DNA of 64,000 nt, taken from positions 1-64,000 of the forward strand of contig NZ_BAABRU010000010.1 in NCBI RefSeq assembly GCF_039545135.1, given 5' to 3'. Shown piece after piece: positions 8,419 to 17,208 of the stretch (position 1 is its first letter; each line of letters starts with the position of its first letter). The notes below the pieces were generated by a model. The model saw only the letters and a program-made list of their open reading frames with translations, did not search any database and was not told the DNA's origin. Made by a program: the position numbers and the translations under genes. This stretch comes from Herpetosiphon gulosus. GTDB lineage: Bacteria > Chloroflexota > Chloroflexia > Chloroflexales > Herpetosiphonaceae.

Positions 8419-10164
8419 ATGAGCGACCAACCCGCAGCTTCAGATTCAGCCGCATCAACCAATCTTCAGACAGCCCTCAATGCTGAGGTGGCGTTTGGTC
8501 TTCGCCCAACCGTAATAGGATTGGGTTTTTTATATTTGTTATTTAGCATAGCCCATGCTTTAGTGTTACCCGACCCAATTAAGTTACCAATGGTCATCGT
8601 AGCGCTCAGTAGTGTCCTTTTCTTTGGATTTTGGTGGTGGCGCTTGCAAACTTGGCGGCCAGCCCCTGAATTGACCCATCCGCTGGCTACACTCTTTATT
8701 GTTGTCGGCAGCTTCAATAGTATTTTGCACATTTGGCTCAGCGGCGAGATTCACCAAAGCACCAATATTGCCTTTATTTTAATTGGCACTGGGTGTTTGC
8801 TGCTCTCGTGGCATTGGTTTATTGTGGCAAGTGGGGCTATTTTGCTGGCTTGGGTTGGCGCTATCGGCTCGCTGCCAACCTCGCCGCTGACCATGCATTT
8901 TATTTTTATGGTGGTCAGTGCAACCATCGCAGCCGCTACAATTCAAGGGATTCGTTTGCGCACAGTCAAGGGCTTGATCAAACTGCGTCTCCAAGAAAGC
9001 ACCTATAAACAAGAGCTGCAAGAGGCCTTAATTCAAATCAAAATGAGTGAAGAGCGTTTTCGAGCCTTGGCCGAAGCAACGTCCGAAGGCGTTGTGCTGC
9101 AAGATGAAGGCGTAGTAATGGATGCCAACGAACGCTTTGGCGAGATGTTTGGCTATCATCGCGATGAAATTCTCGGCCACTCGTTACGCGAATTTGTCGA
9201 GCCGCAATCGCTACAACGCGCAATGCAAAAATATAAAGATGGTTCGCCCTACGAAGTTACCGCGCTGCGCAAAGATGGCAGCACCTTTATCGCCTTGGTG
9301 TTGGGCACAAATTTGCCCTATAGCAATCGGGTGGTGCGGGTTGCGGCAGTACGCGATATTACTGAGCAACGCCATTTTGAAAATTTGTTGCTCACCGCCA
9401 AAGATGATGCTGAAGCCGCCAACCGCGCCAAAAGTACGTTTCTCTCAACCGTTAGCCACGAATTACGCACGCCACTCAACGCGATCGTTGGCTATAGCGA
9501 GATGATCTACGAAGATTTGATCGATCGTAGCATGCCTGAGTTGGCTATGGATATGACCCGCATCCGCAGTGCTAGCGACCGCTTGTTGAGCTTGATCGAT
9601 GGCGTTTTGACGATTACCGATCTCGATGCTGAAGTTGTGCGTTTGGAGTATGAAACGATCGATCTAGCCCTCGCAATTGGCAGCATTAGCGACCAATTGC
9701 AAGCCAAAGCCCAAGATAACAAAAATACTGTGCAATTGTTGGGTAGCCAAAACTGGGGTTCGATTATCACCGATGATCATAAATTGCGCATGATTATTTA
9801 CCATCTGCTCGATAATGCGATTAAATTTACCCACGCTGGCTTGATTAGCATCTCGGTACAACGTTTACAACATGCTGCTGGCGGCTGGCTCGAAATTGCG
9901 ATTCGCGATACAGGCATTGGCATTGCCCATGAGCAATTTGAACGCATTTTTGAGCCATTTGTCCAAGCCGATTCCTCGGCCACCCGCCAATATGAAGGCA
10001 CTGGTTTGGGTTTGGCCGTGAGCATGCGCCTAGCCCGCGCTTTGGGCGGCACGATCGAGCTTGATAGCCGCTTAGGCGTTGGCTCAACGTTTACCTTGCA
10101 CATGCCCGAACATCCCACCAAACCTAATTTGCCTTCACCTCAAATGTCACACGCCAATGTGTAA
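8419..10164 (+). CDS. Membrane-bound PAS-domain sensor histidine kinase
   Basis: The 581-residue protein begins with about five or six hydrophobic segments (roughly residues 30-175). A short coiled-coil linker and a PAS domain (about 210-325, RFRALAEATSEGVVLQDEG) follow. The HisKA domain has the phospho-acceptor H347 in SHELRTPLNAIVGYSEM. The HATPase domain has the N box near HLLDNAIKFTH, a G1 box DTGIGI and a G2 box GTGLGLAVSMRLA. It should autophosphorylate on H347 in response to a membrane or cytoplasmic signal. There is no receiver domain and no response regulator beside it, so its partner is unknown. The gene stands alone between the gltB terminator and a separate promoter downstream. 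Confidence 0.93.
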   Translation: MSDQPAASDSAASTNLQTALNAEVAFGLRPTVIGLGFLYLLFSIAHALVLPDPIKLPMVIVALSSVLFFGFWWWRLQTWRPAPELTHPLATLFIVVGSFNSILHIWLSGEIHQSTNIAFILIGTGCLLLSWHWFIVASGAILLAWVGAIGSLPTSPLTMHFIFMVVSATIAAATIQGIRLRTVKGLIKLRLQESTYKQELQEALIQIKMSEERFRALAEATSEGVVLQDEGVVMDANERFGEMFGYHRDEILGHSLREFVEPQSLQRAMQKYKDGSPYEVTALRKDGSTFIALVLGTNLPYSNRVVRVAAVRDITEQRHFENLLLTAKDDAEAANRAKSTFLSTVSHELRTPLNAIVGYSEMIYEDLIDRSMPELAMDMTRIRSASDRLLSLIDGVLTITDLDAEVVRLEYETIDLALAIGSISDQLQAKAQDNKNTVQLLGSQNWGSIITDDHKLRMIIYHLLDNAIKFTHAGLISISVQRLQHAAGGWLEIAIRDTGIGIAHEQFERIFEPFVQADSSATRQYEGTGLGLAVSMRLARALGGTIELDSRLGVGSTFTLHMPEHPTKPNLPSPQMSHANV

Positions 10165-10209
10165 CCATCAAAGGCTAGTGAAAATTTTTTGACAGCAGTA
10201 AACCGATCC

Positions 10210-10238
10210 TTGACAAGACAAACCAAGCGGATGATACT
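10210..10238 (+). promoter_or_regulatory. Candidate promoter in a 340-base intergenic region
   Basis: TTGACA at 10210-10215, a 17-base spacer and GATACT at 10233-10238 form a good promoter. The nearest plus-strand gene begins 280 bases downstream, so the transcript has either a long leader or a separate small RNA between 10245 and 10500. Nothing else is recognisable in 10165-10517. Confidence 0.5.
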
Positions 10239-10517
10239 GTCGTCTGTGAGCATAGCATCCTCTATGGTGTCGATTAAGCAACAATAGCCTAGTAGCCGTT
10301 TGGATTAAGCCATGTGGTTCAGGTCTGTGCTTTCGGTATGCCCATACCACAATCCATTTATTAACGAGCAACAGCGGTTCAATAGTACCTTTGGTGGCTG
10401 CATGGGCTGAAACATGCCCGTATCAGTAATTTATCAGCAGCTAACGAGCAAGGTTTGATTGACGCTAGAATCTGCCACGCCCTATGATAAGAGCATCTAA
10501 ACATAATGGGGGCAGTT

Positions 10518-12446
10518 ATGATGAGTAGTATGGCCGCAGTTGCGCCGAATCCTCAAGCAGTGGCTTGGGCTAGGGCTGGTTTGTTGGCAATCAAATATGG
10601 GCGTTATCGCGATAGTGCCGCCTTATTGACCCGCGCCGTTAAGCTTGACCCAATGTTGGGCGAGGCTTGGCGTTGGTTGGGTGCGTTGCATAGCGGTCAA
10701 CGTCAAACCTATTGTTTGCGCTGGGCCCAGCGTTCGCTGCCGAGTGCCACAATTCCCCGCTTGCCGAGCGTCGTCGCGGCACCTGTAGCGCCAGTTCGCA
10801 GCAAAGCTAAACCGCAACGCCGAGGCAATTGGCGCAAAGTTGCCCGTTGGTCGAGTGCCGCTGCCCTAGCCGCCTTGCTTGGTTTTGGTGGTTTTCAGGC
10901 GGCCTACGCCAATCGGGTTTATCCTGGCATTCAGGCTTTTGGTCAATCGCTGAGTGGCTTGACCAGCAATGAAGCCGCCCAAGCGATTTTGCCAACCTTG
11001 CAAGCTTGGAACAACCACCATTTTAAAGTTCAATTGGGCGATCAAACCGCGATTGTGCCATTCAATGCCTTGACGAGCTTTGACCCCCAAGTGATTGCTG
11101 AGCGAGCCTTGCAAATTGGTCGCGAAGATTCGTGGTCGCAGCGTTTGAGCAACCAAAGTTTGGGCATTGTCGGTACAATCAAGGCCGATGGCTTATTGCT
11201 TAACCAAAACTCACTTGATCAGGCCATCCAAACCTTGGCTGAAGCTAGCGATCGGCTTGCCGTCGATGCCCAATTTCAGCGCAATCCCGATGGTGCTTGG
11301 GCTGTTAGCAACGATGTGATTGGACTCAAACTTGATCATGCTCAGACCAAGGCTGCTTTCCAAGCAGCGTGGGATCAAATTGATTGGGCCGCTGCACCGC
11401 GTGATTATGAGGTTGTGGTAGCGCAGCAAGCGTTGCAACCGCAACAAAAAGCCACTGAACTTAACGCGATGTTGCCAACGCTCAATCAACAAACTGCCGC
11501 GCCATTAATTATTACGATCAAAGGCAACGAACATCGCTTTGATCGCACGAGCTTGCTGGATTTAAATAAATTGCCGCAAGCAGGCCAAAGCTTTGGCAAT
11601 AATAATGTTGCAATCAAAGCGATTGTGCAGGAATTAGCTCAAAACTACGATCAGCCTGCTCAAGCCTCGCGATTGGTACGTAATGGCAATCGTGCGACTG
11701 AATGGCAGTTTGGCCAAATTGGCTATACGCTTGATCAAGCACAACTGCAAACTCAAATTGGCCAAGCCCTGAACACAGCCAATAATGCGGCCTTGGATTT
11801 CTCGTTGCATGAAACAGCGCCGCCTGCTGGTGAGCTTGAAGCCTTGGGAATTTATCAAGTAATTGGGGTTGGTGCATCGGATTTTAGCTCCTATCCCGAT
11901 TACAATCGCGATCGCAATGTTGAAGTTGGTGGCAAGGAATTTGATGGTCTATTGATTGCTCCTGGTGAAGTGGTGTCGTTTGGTGGCACGGTCGGCGATA
12001 TTTCGCTAGAAAAAGGCTACCAAATTGGCGAGATGATTGAAAATGGCGTGGCAGTGCCGAGCATTGGCGGCGGGATTTGCCAAGTTTCAACCACGCTGTT
12101 TCGGGCGGCATTTTGGGCAGGCTTGCCAATTGAGGAACGCCACAACCATAGCTGGCGTTTGGCTTGGTATGAAGTTGATGCTCCCGCAGGCATGGATGCG
12201 ACAATTGCCTTGGGCGGGCCGGATCTTAAATTTCGCAACGATACCACTGGCTATATTTTGATCGATGTTGAAACTGATCTCGTCAAGAAAAACCAAACTT
12301 TTACCTTGTATGGCAGCGACACAGGCCGCACGGTAACAATGGAAGCAACCGGCAATAGCTGGAATTTCTTCCAAATTTTTCGTACTATAACCGAGCGCGA
12401 TGGCACAAGCCGTAGCGATCGTTGGGATAGCTATTATACGCAGTAG
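10518..12446 (+). CDS. VanW family protein with N-terminal TPR-like segment and membrane anchor
   Basis: The protein has about 642 residues. It opens with a short TPR-like stretch (AWARAGLLAIKYGRYRDSAA), then a proline/basic linker and a single membrane span (about residues 115-135, SSAAALAALLGFGGFQAAYA). An extracytoplasmic region follows with a putative peptidoglycan-binding (YoaR-type) module. The C-terminal VanW domain contains GGGICQVSTTLFRAAFWAGL and ERHNHSWRL. VanW-domain proteins occur in envelope and glycopeptide-resistance loci, but their biochemical role is not established. GGGGG lies five bases before the ATG at 10518, which I prefer over the ATG at 10506. It is followed after nine bases by the AI-2E family gene, so the two are probably one transcript. 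The N-terminal TPR piece is an unusual addition. Confidence 0.88.
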   Translation: MMSSMAAVAPNPQAVAWARAGLLAIKYGRYRDSAALLTRAVKLDPMLGEAWRWLGALHSGQRQTYCLRWAQRSLPSATIPRLPSVVAAPVAPVRSKAKPQRRGNWRKVARWSSAAALAALLGFGGFQAAYANRVYPGIQAFGQSLSGLTSNEAAQAILPTLQAWNNHHFKVQLGDQTAIVPFNALTSFDPQVIAERALQIGREDSWSQRLSNQSLGIVGTIKADGLLLNQNSLDQAIQTLAEASDRLAVDAQFQRNPDGAWAVSNDVIGLKLDHAQTKAAFQAAWDQIDWAAAPRDYEVVVAQQALQPQQKATELNAMLPTLNQQTAAPLIITIKGNEHRFDRTSLLDLNKLPQAGQSFGNNNVAIKAIVQELAQNYDQPAQASRLVRNGNRATEWQFGQIGYTLDQAQLQTQIGQALNTANNAALDFSLHETAPPAGELEALGIYQVIGVGASDFSSYPDYNRDRNVEVGGKEFDGLLIAPGEVVSFGGTVGDISLEKGYQIGEMIENGVAVPSIGGGICQVSTTLFRAAFWAGLPIEERHNHSWRLAWYEVDAPAGMDATIALGGPDLKFRNDTTGYILIDVETDLVKKNQTFTLYGSDTGRTVTMEATGNSWNFFQIFRTITERDGTSRSDRWDSYYTQ

Positions 12447-12455
12447 GGAGGCTTT

Positions 12456-13670
12456 GTGGAGCCAAAAGCACCAGAACCAATCATCAAAACAATTCCATCT
12501 TGGCGCGATTTAGCCCGTTGGACACTTACCGCTTTTGCGATTTGGCTGGTGGCGTGGTTGCTTTGGCGCACAGGCAATCAACTTTTGCCGTTTGTAGTAG
12601 GCTTGATTTTTGCCTATCTGCTCTTGCCTTTGGTTAACAAATTAGAGCGCTGGATTCCGCGATGGGCTGCGATTTTGGTGGTCTATTTAGTTGGTTTGGG
12701 GATTGTAACTGGCTCGATTCTCTATATTGTGCCGCCTGCGATCGGTCAAGTCGATGGGTTTGTTAGCTCATTGCCGGGCTTTTATGAAAATACGCTCGAA
12801 CCCAAAATTAACGAAGGCCTGACGTGGTATCGCCGCGAAGTGCCCGCAGATATTCAAAAAAATATTGATAGTCAAGTGAGCAATGGCATTACTACACTCA
12901 AAGCTAATGCAACTAATTATGTACAAACTGGCGTGAATGGAATTTTAAATGGCTTAGGCGTGATTTTCCAAACGATTATCTTCCTAGCTGGCTTTTTAAT
13001 TATTCCGTTTTGGCTGTTTTATGTGTTGCTTGATGAACGCAAAGGCAAGGCTACCCTGATTCGCATGATTCCCAAAGCAGTGCGAACTGATGTATTAACT
13101 GTGCTGGCGATTTTTGATCGGGTGTTTTCGGCTTATATTCGTGGTCAATTGACGCTTGGCTTGATTATCGCAATTATGTCGTACATTGGCTTATGGATTG
13201 TTGATTTGGTGATGCCTGGTGAGATTCCTTACAAATTGTTGCTGGCCTTGGTTGCTGGCTTTACTGAACTAATTCCGGTGATTGGGCCGATTATCGGGGC
13301 AATTCCAGCGGTGATTGTTGGCTTAACTACCTCGTTACCAATGGGTTTAGTCGTCGCTGGCTTGTACATCGTGATTCAGCAAATTGAGAATAACTTCCTT
13401 GTGCCACGGATTATCGGGGCGATTGTGGAAATTCACGAAGCAGTGTTGATGCTGCTGTTGGTGATTGCTGGCACGGTTTCCGGCTTGCTTGGGGTAATTA
13501 TCTTCGCGCCAATGGCAGCGGTGGCCCGCGATAGCTATCAATATATCAACGGGCGGCTACGCCAACCAATCGATCCACGCTATTTGCGAGCTGGCGAGTT
13601 GCCGTGGGAACATAAAGAAGAACCTGAAACGCCGATGCCGCCGATGTTGGCATTTCAAAACGAAGCCTAA
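12456..13670 (+). CDS. AI-2E family (PerM/YdbO-like) membrane protein
   Basis: This integral membrane protein of 404 residues has about seven or eight hydrophobic segments. The family-typical segments are ELIPVIGPIIGAIPAV and the C-terminal VPRIIGAIVEIHEAVLML. The family includes TqsA, linked to autoinducer-2 export, but most members are uncharacterised permeases or sodium/proton antiporters. Transport of AI-2 should therefore not be assumed. It starts with GTG, supported by GGAGG five bases upstream. It sits nine bases after the VanW gene and ends at a strong terminator, so the two genes form an operon. Confidence 0.9.
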   Translation: MEPKAPEPIIKTIPSWRDLARWTLTAFAIWLVAWLLWRTGNQLLPFVVGLIFAYLLLPLVNKLERWIPRWAAILVVYLVGLGIVTGSILYIVPPAIGQVDGFVSSLPGFYENTLEPKINEGLTWYRREVPADIQKNIDSQVSNGITTLKANATNYVQTGVNGILNGLGVIFQTIIFLAGFLIIPFWLFYVLLDERKGKATLIRMIPKAVRTDVLTVLAIFDRVFSAYIRGQLTLGLIIAIMSYIGLWIVDLVMPGEIPYKLLLALVAGFTELIPVIGPIIGAIPAVIVGLTTSLPMGLVVAGLYIVIQQIENNFLVPRIIGAIVEIHEAVLMLLLVIAGTVSGLLGVIIFAPMAAVARDSYQYINGRLRQPIDPRYLRAGELPWEHKEEPETPMPPMLAFQNEA

Positions 13671-13677
13671 TTGCTGT

Positions 13678-13716
13678 TGCCCCTTGGTTTGTGTAAACGC
13701 CAAGGGGCAGTTGCTT
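13678..13716 (+). terminator. Terminator after the VanW / AI-2E operon
   Basis: A ten-base stem, TGCCCCTTGG at 13678-13687 with CCAAGGGGCA at 13700-13709, has a 12-base loop and a short T-rich tail. Confidence 0.7.
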
Positions 13717-13759
13717 AAGCTGATCGCCAAAGGTGACTGCATAACACCACTCATCGTAG

Positions 13760-13765
13760 TATAAT
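13760..13765 (+). promoter_or_regulatory. -10 element upstream of the GAF/PAS histidine kinase
   Basis: A perfect TATAAT sits 31 bases before the ATG at 13797. No convincing -35 lies at 16-18 bases. Transcription from it would give a leader of about 25 bases that still includes the GGGGAG ribosome binding site. Confidence 0.45.
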
Positions 13766-13796
13766 AGCGCCATCTTGGACTTGGGGAGACCGATCC

Positions 13797-16454
13797 ATGG
13801 GCCGCAACTCGTCTTTTCGCATTTGGCTAACTCGTATTCGTCCTCTGGCTTGGGCCTTAGCTTGCTTTGCGCTCGTGCTCTTCGGCTACACCTTTACCAC
13901 CACGATTCCGACTGATCGTTTGACGATTATTGCAAGTATTTTGGGGGTAGCGGCGCTGGCCTTGCCATGGTTGTTTAATCCCGAGGGCGATTGGCGCGAG
14001 TTGCGCACGTTGGGAATTTTAGCCTTGCCGTTGAGTGTGGCGATTCTCAGCGAGGGCTATAATACGGCGCTCTGGTCGGTGCTCTTAATTCCAGCGATTG
14101 CGATTCCGCAAATGTTGCCGCCGCGCTGGGCCTTCAGCGCGATTGCCTTGATGGTGATTGCTTGGGCGGTCAGCAATGTGTTGGTTCCGGCTATCGCGGT
14201 CGAAACCGTGGCGATTGAAGTTGGCTTGCGGAGTTTGGGTTTTGTGCTGGTGGCGATTGCGGTGTGGTTGGCGGCTCGACCACGCTTTGATTATCCGGCC
14301 ATGTTGCCTGAAGCGCCGATTCGCCGGGCTACCCGCGCTGCCGAGCGCTTGCGGGGCTCGCTTAGCCCCGAAGAAACCCTCGAAGAATTAGCCAGCGCTG
14401 CCAAAGCGTGTGGCCCATTTATTTTCGCTAGCGCCTCAACCGTCGATTGGCGGGCGCGAGTGCTGCGCATGGCCGTGGCAATTGGCGGCAGTGGTCGCAC
14501 GCTCGGCGCAACCGAAATGCTCTCGATTCCTTGGGATGAAATTACGGTGCTGTTGCGCGATGATCGGCGGATTGGCGATAATGCCTATCTTGCCGATTCA
14601 CTGCCCTTCCGCGATATTGCTGGCGAACACTATATGCTGGTGCCAGTCCGCACCGCCACTGGCGAGATTTGTGGTTTGTTGACGGTTGGCGATGATGACC
14701 CCAAAGCCCGCAAACGCCTAACCGAAACTGCCCCGCTGCTCGAATTATTAGCTTCGCAAGCCGCCGCCGTGCTTGAAAACGCGGCCCTCCAAAACACCCT
14801 TGCCCAACGGATCGAAGCCACAACTGCCGAAATGGGTCGTACCGCCGAAGATGCGATGCGGGCACGCACCCGCGCCGAAAGCATGTATCAGATTGTGCGA
14901 GCGCTCAGCGGCACACTCGAACCGCAACCATTGCTTGATCAAGCGCTGTTGTTGATTGCCCAAGCCACTCAAGCCGAGCGCGGCGGGATTATGCTGATCG
15001 ATCATAAAAATGGGCGATTGGCCTTCAGCACCAATCTTGATCGTAATATCACCCGCACCGAGGCGATTTCCTTGGAGCGTGGTCAAGGCTTGGCGGGCTG
15101 GGTCGTCGAACATCGTGCGCCCGTGATTATTCCCAACACTGCCGAAGATAGCCGTTGGATGGTGCGCAGCGATTACGACAAAAAAGGTCGTTCGGCGCTG
15201 GCCGTGCCGATGGAGCAAGATGGGCGGGTGGCTGGCGTGATTGTGTTGATCAACAGCCGCATCAATCATTTTACCCAAGAGCATATTCAATTTGTGCAGG
15301 TCATTGGCGATCAAGTGATGACGATGCTCAGCAATGTGCAGCTCTATCGCGCCACGACTGAGCAAGCCCGCCGTTTGAGCCAAGCTCTCGAACAGCGTGA
15401 AGAAGAAGTTAGCCGTAGTTTGGCAATTGTACGCTCGATTGGCGATGGCGTGGTAGTTGGCGATCGGGTTGGCCGGATTCGTTTGATTAATCCGGCTGCT
15501 GAGCAATTGCTGAATATCGAAGCTGCTGAATGGTTGGGCAAACCTTTGATGAGCCTGCCTGGTGCGCCCGAGAGCGAACCTCGTCTGACCGAAAAGCAAA
15601 CCTACCAACAATTTGAGCTAAGCGGGCGCATGATTCGTGCTTCGAGCACCCCAGTCTTTACTTCGCAAAGTGAATGGTTGGGCAGTGTGGTGGTTTATCA
15701 CGATATTACCGCAGCTGAATTGGCCGACCGCATGAAAACAGAGTTTGTGGCGACGGCCTCGCACGAATTGCGCACCCCATTAACCTCAATCAGCGGCTAT
15801 ATCGATTTGCTGATGTTGAACACGCTTGGCCCATTGACCGAGCAACAACGCCAATTTTTGAGTGTGGTCAAGAACAACATCGAACGCTTGAATGCAATTC
15901 TCAACGATTTGCTTGATGTTTCGCGGATCGAATCGGGTAAGGTGCGGTTGCAACGCAAGCCAATTAATCTTGATGAGGTGATTCAATCGACGGTGATGGC
16001 GATTCATCAGCAATGGAGTGGCAAGCAAATTTCGTTGGCGCTCGATGTGCCCGACGATTTGCCGCCAGTGATTGCCGACCCCGAACGCATGCGCCAAATC
16101 GTCACCAATTTGATCTCGAATGCCTACAAATATACTCGCGATGGCGGCAGAATCGATGTTGTGGTCAGTAATGGCGGCGATTCGGTGACCTTGGCGGTCA
16201 AAGATAGTGGTGTGGGCATCGCTGCTGATGATCAAAAACATATTTTTACCCGCTTCTTCCGCTCGGAAAACCCGCTCAAGGAGCAGGCTGGCGGTACAGG
16301 CTTGGGTTTGAACATCACCAAATCGCTAGTTGAGTTGCATGGTGGCAAAATTTGGTTTGATAGCGAAGAAGGTCGTGGCACCACTTTTACCGTGCAATTG
16401 CCTGTGGGCGGCGATTCCGACTGGACTCCCGCTTCATGGCTTGAAGGTGTGTAA
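13797..16454 (+). CDS. Multi-domain sensor histidine kinase (membrane, GAF, GAF, PAS, HisKA, HATPase)
   Basis: The 885-residue protein has five or six membrane spans in residues 15-165. A first GAF-like domain (about 180-335) is followed by a coiled coil and a second, clear GAF domain (about 365-515) with GLAGWVVEHRAPVIIPNTAE. A PAS domain (about 545-650) precedes the kinase core. The phospho-acceptor is H656 in ASHELRTPLTSISGYIDLL. ATP binding is shown by the N box LISNAYKYTRDGG, the G1 box DSGVGIAADD and GGTGLGLNITKSLV. The layout matches PhoR/ResE-like sensors that integrate a small-molecule or redox cue in the cytoplasm. There is no adjacent response regulator. The gene downstream (Uma2) begins only 11 bases after the stop, so they may be cotranscribed. 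Confidence 0.93.
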   Translation: MGRNSSFRIWLTRIRPLAWALACFALVLFGYTFTTTIPTDRLTIIASILGVAALALPWLFNPEGDWRELRTLGILALPLSVAILSEGYNTALWSVLLIPAIAIPQMLPPRWAFSAIALMVIAWAVSNVLVPAIAVETVAIEVGLRSLGFVLVAIAVWLAARPRFDYPAMLPEAPIRRATRAAERLRGSLSPEETLEELASAAKACGPFIFASASTVDWRARVLRMAVAIGGSGRTLGATEMLSIPWDEITVLLRDDRRIGDNAYLADSLPFRDIAGEHYMLVPVRTATGEICGLLTVGDDDPKARKRLTETAPLLELLASQAAAVLENAALQNTLAQRIEATTAEMGRTAEDAMRARTRAESMYQIVRALSGTLEPQPLLDQALLLIAQATQAERGGIMLIDHKNGRLAFSTNLDRNITRTEAISLERGQGLAGWVVEHRAPVIIPNTAEDSRWMVRSDYDKKGRSALAVPMEQDGRVAGVIVLINSRINHFTQEHIQFVQVIGDQVMTMLSNVQLYRATTEQARRLSQALEQREEEVSRSLAIVRSIGDGVVVGDRVGRIRLINPAAEQLLNIEAAEWLGKPLMSLPGAPESEPRLTEKQTYQQFELSGRMIRASSTPVFTSQSEWLGSVVVYHDITAAELADRMKTEFVATASHELRTPLTSISGYIDLLMLNTLGPLTEQQRQFLSVVKNNIERLNAILNDLLDVSRIESGKVRLQRKPINLDEVIQSTVMAIHQQWSGKQISLALDVPDDLPPVIADPERMRQIVTNLISNAYKYTRDGGRIDVVVSNGGDSVTLAVKDSGVGIAADDQKHIFTRFFRSENPLKEQAGGTGLGLNITKSLVELHGGKIWFDSEEGRGTTFTVQLPVGGDSDWTPASWLEGV

Positions 16455-16465
16455 AGGAGCTTGCA

Positions 16466-17002
16466 ATGCCAACCCAACAGTTGATTGATCTTGAACATTT
16501 TTTGCAAGCCGATTTTCAGCATGCTGAATTAGTTCAGGGAGTTGTGCAGCCTGTGAGTCCAGTCCAATTACAACATAGTCTGATTGTTACCAAATTGCTG
16601 GTTAGCCTGAGTTTATGGAATCAAACCCAAACCCAACCAGGGCTAATTGGCACAGAATTGGGCTTTATTCTTGGTCCCAATACCTTACGGGCCGCCGATG
16701 TCTTTTTTATCAATTCAGATCAGCTTGGACAACAGCAACGGAGCGATGGTTATTGGCAAGGCGCACCCAGTTTGGCGGTCGAAGTTATCTCGCCCAATGA
16801 GCGGGCGATTGACGTTGAAGAAAAAATTAATGATTATTTGGCGGCCAATCTGCAATTAATGTGGATTATCTATCCGCGTTTAGGCAGCGTGCATCAGATT
16901 GAACCAACCCAACCACGACGAATTTTAGGCCTCAACGATTGTTTGGAGCATGCGCGAATCCTGCCGCAGTTTATTGTGCCGATTCGCGAGTTATTAAGCT
17001 AA
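16466..17002 (+). CDS. Uma2 family putative PD-(D/E)XK nuclease
   Basis: This 178-residue protein matches the Uma2 (DUF820) family, which has a restriction-endonuclease-like fold and is highly expanded in cyanobacteria and Chloroflexota. Visible family positions are E21 in HAELVQG, D78 in RAADVFF, E106 in LAVEVISPNER and K120 in EEKINDYL, matching the D...ExK-type nuclease core. The substrate is not known for most members. AAGGAG lies shortly before the ATG. The stop overlaps the next start (TAATG). It therefore forms a translationally coupled cassette with a small HTH protein and a DNA methyltransferase, which is not the usual solitary setting for Uma2 genes. Confidence 0.85.
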   Translation: MPTQQLIDLEHFLQADFQHAELVQGVVQPVSPVQLQHSLIVTKLLVSLSLWNQTQTQPGLIGTELGFILGPNTLRAADVFFINSDQLGQQQRSDGYWQGAPSLAVEVISPNERAIDVEEKINDYLAANLQLMWIIYPRLGSVHQIEPTQPRRILGLNDCLEHARILPQFIVPIRELLS

Positions 17003-17208
17003 TGCGGCGGCGCAAACCACAACCATTAAACGACCAGCGCCGCGAGGTGTTATTATGGCTGGCCCAATGTGGCTGGACATTAGCTCAACTGGCGGCAGCA
17101 AGCGGCTGCGATCTAGCAATTTTGCGGGCTTGGTTGGAAGGCAAGCGTTCATTGAGCGAAACCGAACGCTTAGCGATTGAGGAAGCATTAACATCACACC
17201 ATGAATAA
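17002..17208 (+). CDS. Small helix-turn-helix protein between Uma2 and methyltransferase
   Basis: This 68-residue protein begins at the ATG that overlaps the Uma2 stop by one base and ends eight bases inside the methyltransferase gene. The stretch WTLAQLAAASGCDLAILRAWLEG fits a Cro/C1-type helix-turn-helix, with a basic N-terminus (MRRRK). It resembles in size and position the controller proteins of restriction-modification loci, though family membership is not certain. A longer frame upstream to 16939 exists but lies within the Uma2 gene, so the coupled start is preferred. It probably binds DNA and may regulate its own cassette. Confidence 0.7.
   Translation: MRRRKPQPLNDQRREVLLWLAQCGWTLAQLAAASGCDLAILRAWLEGKRSLSETERLAIEEALTSHHE

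Noticed and set aside
16939-17208. Longer HTH protein beginning inside the Uma2 gene
   Set aside because: The ATG at 17002, coupled to the Uma2 stop, gives a compact domain with a basic start. The extra N-terminal residues are a shadow of Uma2.
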